A stretch of 64,000 nucleotides of DNA, from assembly GCA_963580285.1 (NCBI GenBank), contig OY757010.1, positions 223,095,234 through 223,159,233 on the forward strand, in the 5' to 3' direction. Below, in pieces: positions 61,689-64,000 of the stretch (position 1 is its first letter; the number at the start of each line of letters is the position of its first letter). Source of the stretch: Lucinisca nassula. Its lineage: Eukaryota > Mollusca > Bivalvia > Lucinida > Lucinidae. The notes below the pieces were generated by a model. The model saw only the letters and a program-made list of their open reading frames with translations. It had not been told where the DNA came from and searched no databases. Position numbers and translations under genes: made by a program.

Positions 61689-62170
61689 CTACAGTATGAG
61701 TGTCAGAATAATTATACACCTACATTCAAACTTAGATGACTCAATACACATTAACCATGGCTGAGTTAAACCCATTCTTTAGTCCCTGGGCAATTTCTTC
61801 CCAATAAGAAATAATAAAGGATAATTTAGGGAACTTTCCTTCTTTTATATTACAAATAAATTTTGTGTGTACTCATTAGAATCGTCTACTCAGTACAAAC
61901 AACATATATTTATTTCAAAGAACACTGAAGAGACAGTGCAAAACTGTTCCCAATACGCCTCCCTTCTAATTTCTAGACCTAGCAATTACAGTTGATTTTT
62001 CTTTCCTTTTTCTTATTGCCACTCCAAATATAGATTGCGGGTGCTTATTAGAACCATCTCATTGCGGTTCTAACAAGCAAACATTAAAATAATGCCTACC
62101 TCTGTTAAGCCTACTTTTCTCTAAATAAAGTGAGGTTTACAGGGTTGTTCATTACATAGACTTGTCAAAC
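61689..62170. other. Presumed intron upstream of exon 1
   Basis: It contains MITE remnants with TGTGTGTACTCATTAGAATCG words as in the 35122 element. No exon ending in phase 1 was found. Confidence 0.45.
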
Positions 62171-62391
62171 AGGCCCGGAGGTTATAACTCTTTTCTCATT
62201 CACAACTCAACTGGGCATACAATTTGAAATGCTCACAATAAAACACAAACAAATCATACAACTTTACTGCTTGTATCAGGAAAGAATGGCATTTTAAAAT
62301 TTATGAGCAGGACAGATTTCAAGCTCAAGTGAGTTAAGCACTGAAAAAGTTTTTATAAATTTTGGGGCCTGATATGTTTGTGAAATTAAAG
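62171..62391. mobile_element. MITE with CAGGCCC ends
   Basis: CAGGCCCGGAGGTTATAACT and ATAAATTTTGGGGCCTG are inverted. Internal CAACTCAACTGGGCATAC and CAAGCTCAAGTGAGTTAAG are inverted too. It is related to 7460-7675. Confidence 0.65.
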
Positions 62392-62766
62392 ATGTTCTAC
62401 CGCATTTGATTTCCCCAACCCAGAATTAAACTTGTGTATATGATGGTGTAGAAGACCAATAAACATTGGTCAACTCACAATGTATTTTCTGACCTGTTAT
62501 CTCTTTCAAATACAAGAACTGAATTACAGCACGGTACTCAACTTTTGACGAAAAGCTTGCTTTTTGCATTGCTAGCCATGTTTGACGTTCAATATCTTAT
62601 GAGTGAATGACATGATAAGGGTGCAAATTTGCCCTCATGCCTAAATATGTATTGAAACAAGGCATAAAAATCTTGGTTGTCTCGGTCAATTGGAAATGGG
62701 ATAGGCTGTTTACTTATTGACTTGCCCTTGTATTTAGTAACTAATCAGAAGGACCCATTTGTTCAA
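62392..62766. other. Presumed intron, nothing recognised
   Basis: No repeat structure or coding frame of note. Confidence 0.4.
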
Positions 62767-62767
62767 A

Positions 62768-63126
62768 GAGGATCTTATATGAGTGCTCATGTATTATTGA
62801 ATTTATTAAACGAGTTGAGGTAAAGGGATAAAATGCGAGGCTTTGCCGAGCATTTTATCCCTTTTCCTCAACGAGTTTAATAAATTCAATAATACATGAG
62901 CACGAATGCAAGATTCTATTTATCATATGACATTTAAACGCATTTTATTCACGATTGTTTACAAAAATGTCAATATTCCGCCGATAGTAAACACGATGTC
63001 GTTAAGGACGTCGTATATGTAACGTTACGGGACGTATCTAGCTAATTTACATATTTAATCCACTAGTGGATTATCGAAAATATTACATGGCGTTATTACA
63101 CTCTCAGACGCGACGTCATATGATAA
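62768..63126. mobile_element. Palindromic MITE, copy 4
   Basis: From GAGGATCTTATATGAGTGCT to GACGTCATATGATAAA, same orientation as copy 2. Foldback around GCGAGGCTTTGCCGAGC. Confidence 0.87.
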
Positions 63127-63139
63127 AAAATGGTAGACT

Positions 63140-63320
63140 ACCATAAAAATTCTAAAAATTTGGCCACCTTGAGGACTTGCTGTAATTCTCCTAAAAGGTG
63201 CAAATGAAATGGCAAACAGTGTAGACCCAGATCAGACTGCTCCTGAAGGAGCAGTCTGATCTGGGTCTGCACTGTTTCCTTAAGCCTGTCTGTCCCCATA
63301 CTTAGGATTATTATGGTACC
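63140..63320. mobile_element. MITE family 3
   Basis: CCATAAAAATTCTAAAAATT to CCATACTTAGGATTATTATG, hairpin ACCCAGATCAGACTGCTCCT with perfect inverse. Confidence 0.75.
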
Positions 63321-63654
63321 TTGACCTGCTGAATGGTTCAAACCTATTAGGTATTCCAAGGACACTGTGTTGCTATCAAGGAGATGTCTGCTATAGAAAG
63401 AAAATTGTTGACGAAAAATCTTGCTGCACCAGAAGGGAATAAAAAACTGAGTGGATTGGTACTTGTTGTGCAGTTTAAACATAAAAATCCAGGGATGTAA
63501 AACAGAGGTTGACTGTATAATCTAGAACCTGATTTAAAACTGGTCCCATATTCACCAGGATTAGGATCTACACTCACTGTTTGTCATACAGTTTGTGAAT
63601 TGAACGAATACACTGTATGAATTAATTTGATTGGATGATAGGCATAAATGGGTG

Positions 63655-63812
63655 AGTGAGTGTTTGAGTTTTACATCCCACCAACAGCTAAGGTCATACG
63701 GAGACAGGACCTCGGTTTAAAGTCATCCGAAAGTCTGGAGAAGCCCGGGATCGATCCTGCGATCCCTGGTTTACAAGGCGAGTAGCGTAACCACTGCACC
63801 ACGGAGGCTTCT
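63655..63812 (-). mobile_element. SINE family E, best copy
   Basis: On the minus strand: GAAGCCTCCGTGGTGCAGTG GTTACGC (A-box) and GGATCGATCCCGGG (B-box), continuing to CTGTTGGTGGGATGTAAAAC. It is inserted in a MITE family 3 copy, since AAACAGTGTAGACCCAGATC resumes at 63837. Confidence 0.7.
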
Positions 63813-64000
63813 CCAAAATGTGTGGATGAAATGGCAAACAGTGTAGACCCAGATCTTCAGGAGCAGTCAGATATGGGTCTTAAGCCTATCTGTCCCAACA
63901 CCTAGGATCATTACAGTACCTTGACCTGCTGAATGGTTCAAACCTATTAGGTATTTCAGGGACAGGACTGGGCATCAATGCAAGCAGAACACTGTGTAGC

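Overview
The window looks like intronic DNA of an animal, most probably a bivalve mollusc. It is AT-rich, genes are split by consensus GT-AG introns, and the repeats are of kinds typical of bivalves: tRNA-headed SINEs ending in GTTAAAC, 'pearl'/Helentron-like elements with internal tandem cores plus an ACGG-type microsatellite, many foldback MITEs, and mariner, Tc1, hAT, LINE and DIRS elements. The species is inferred only at that level.

One host gene crosses nearly the whole window on the minus strand. I assembled 13 internal exons from 61688 down to 4757. Every one has AG and GT boundaries, and every consecutive pair joins in phase (0/0, 2/2 or 1/1). They total 1933 nt, about 640 residues, all of charged Glu/Gln/Lys/Leu-rich coiled coil with no start, stop or globular domain, so the gene continues past both ends. 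I cannot name it; a long golgin-, CENP- or rootletin-like coiled-coil protein fits.

The main observation is that several exon edges of this gene have been turned into minisatellites. Exons 1, 4 and 11 run straight into arrays whose unit is the exon's own 3' end plus its GT donor (69, 45 and 55 bp). Exon 10 is preceded by arrays whose unit is its own acceptor plus the first exon bases (72 and 63 bp). Exon 5 has a two-copy version. About 100 copies of genuine splice junctions therefore lie next to the real ones. Only the exon 4 array stays open in the exon frame and could add 15-residue steps.

The introns are packed with nested mobile DNA. From low to high coordinates: palindromic and TTAA MITEs (2-5 kb); the exon 11 array with a mariner inserted at a TA (10.5-11.9 kb); the exon 10 array (14-17.2 kb); a Helentron-like element inside a SINE (17.3-19.1 kb); a Tc1 element with an uninterrupted transposase (19.1-20.6 kb); a 5'-truncated LINE (21.2-23 kb); a 6.2 kb decayed DIRS-like retroelement with both inverted termini and an internal complementary region (25.9-32.2 kb); three related hAT-type elements (32.5, 38.1 and 59.6 kb) and a fourth unrelated one (43.0 kb), all with exact 8-bp target duplications; further Helentron-like arrays (37.5, 47.5 and 50.4 kb); and unrelated minisatellites of 34, 74 and 28 bp. 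A hairpin core containing ACAGTGTAGAYC recurs more than 20 times inside MITEs with different ends.
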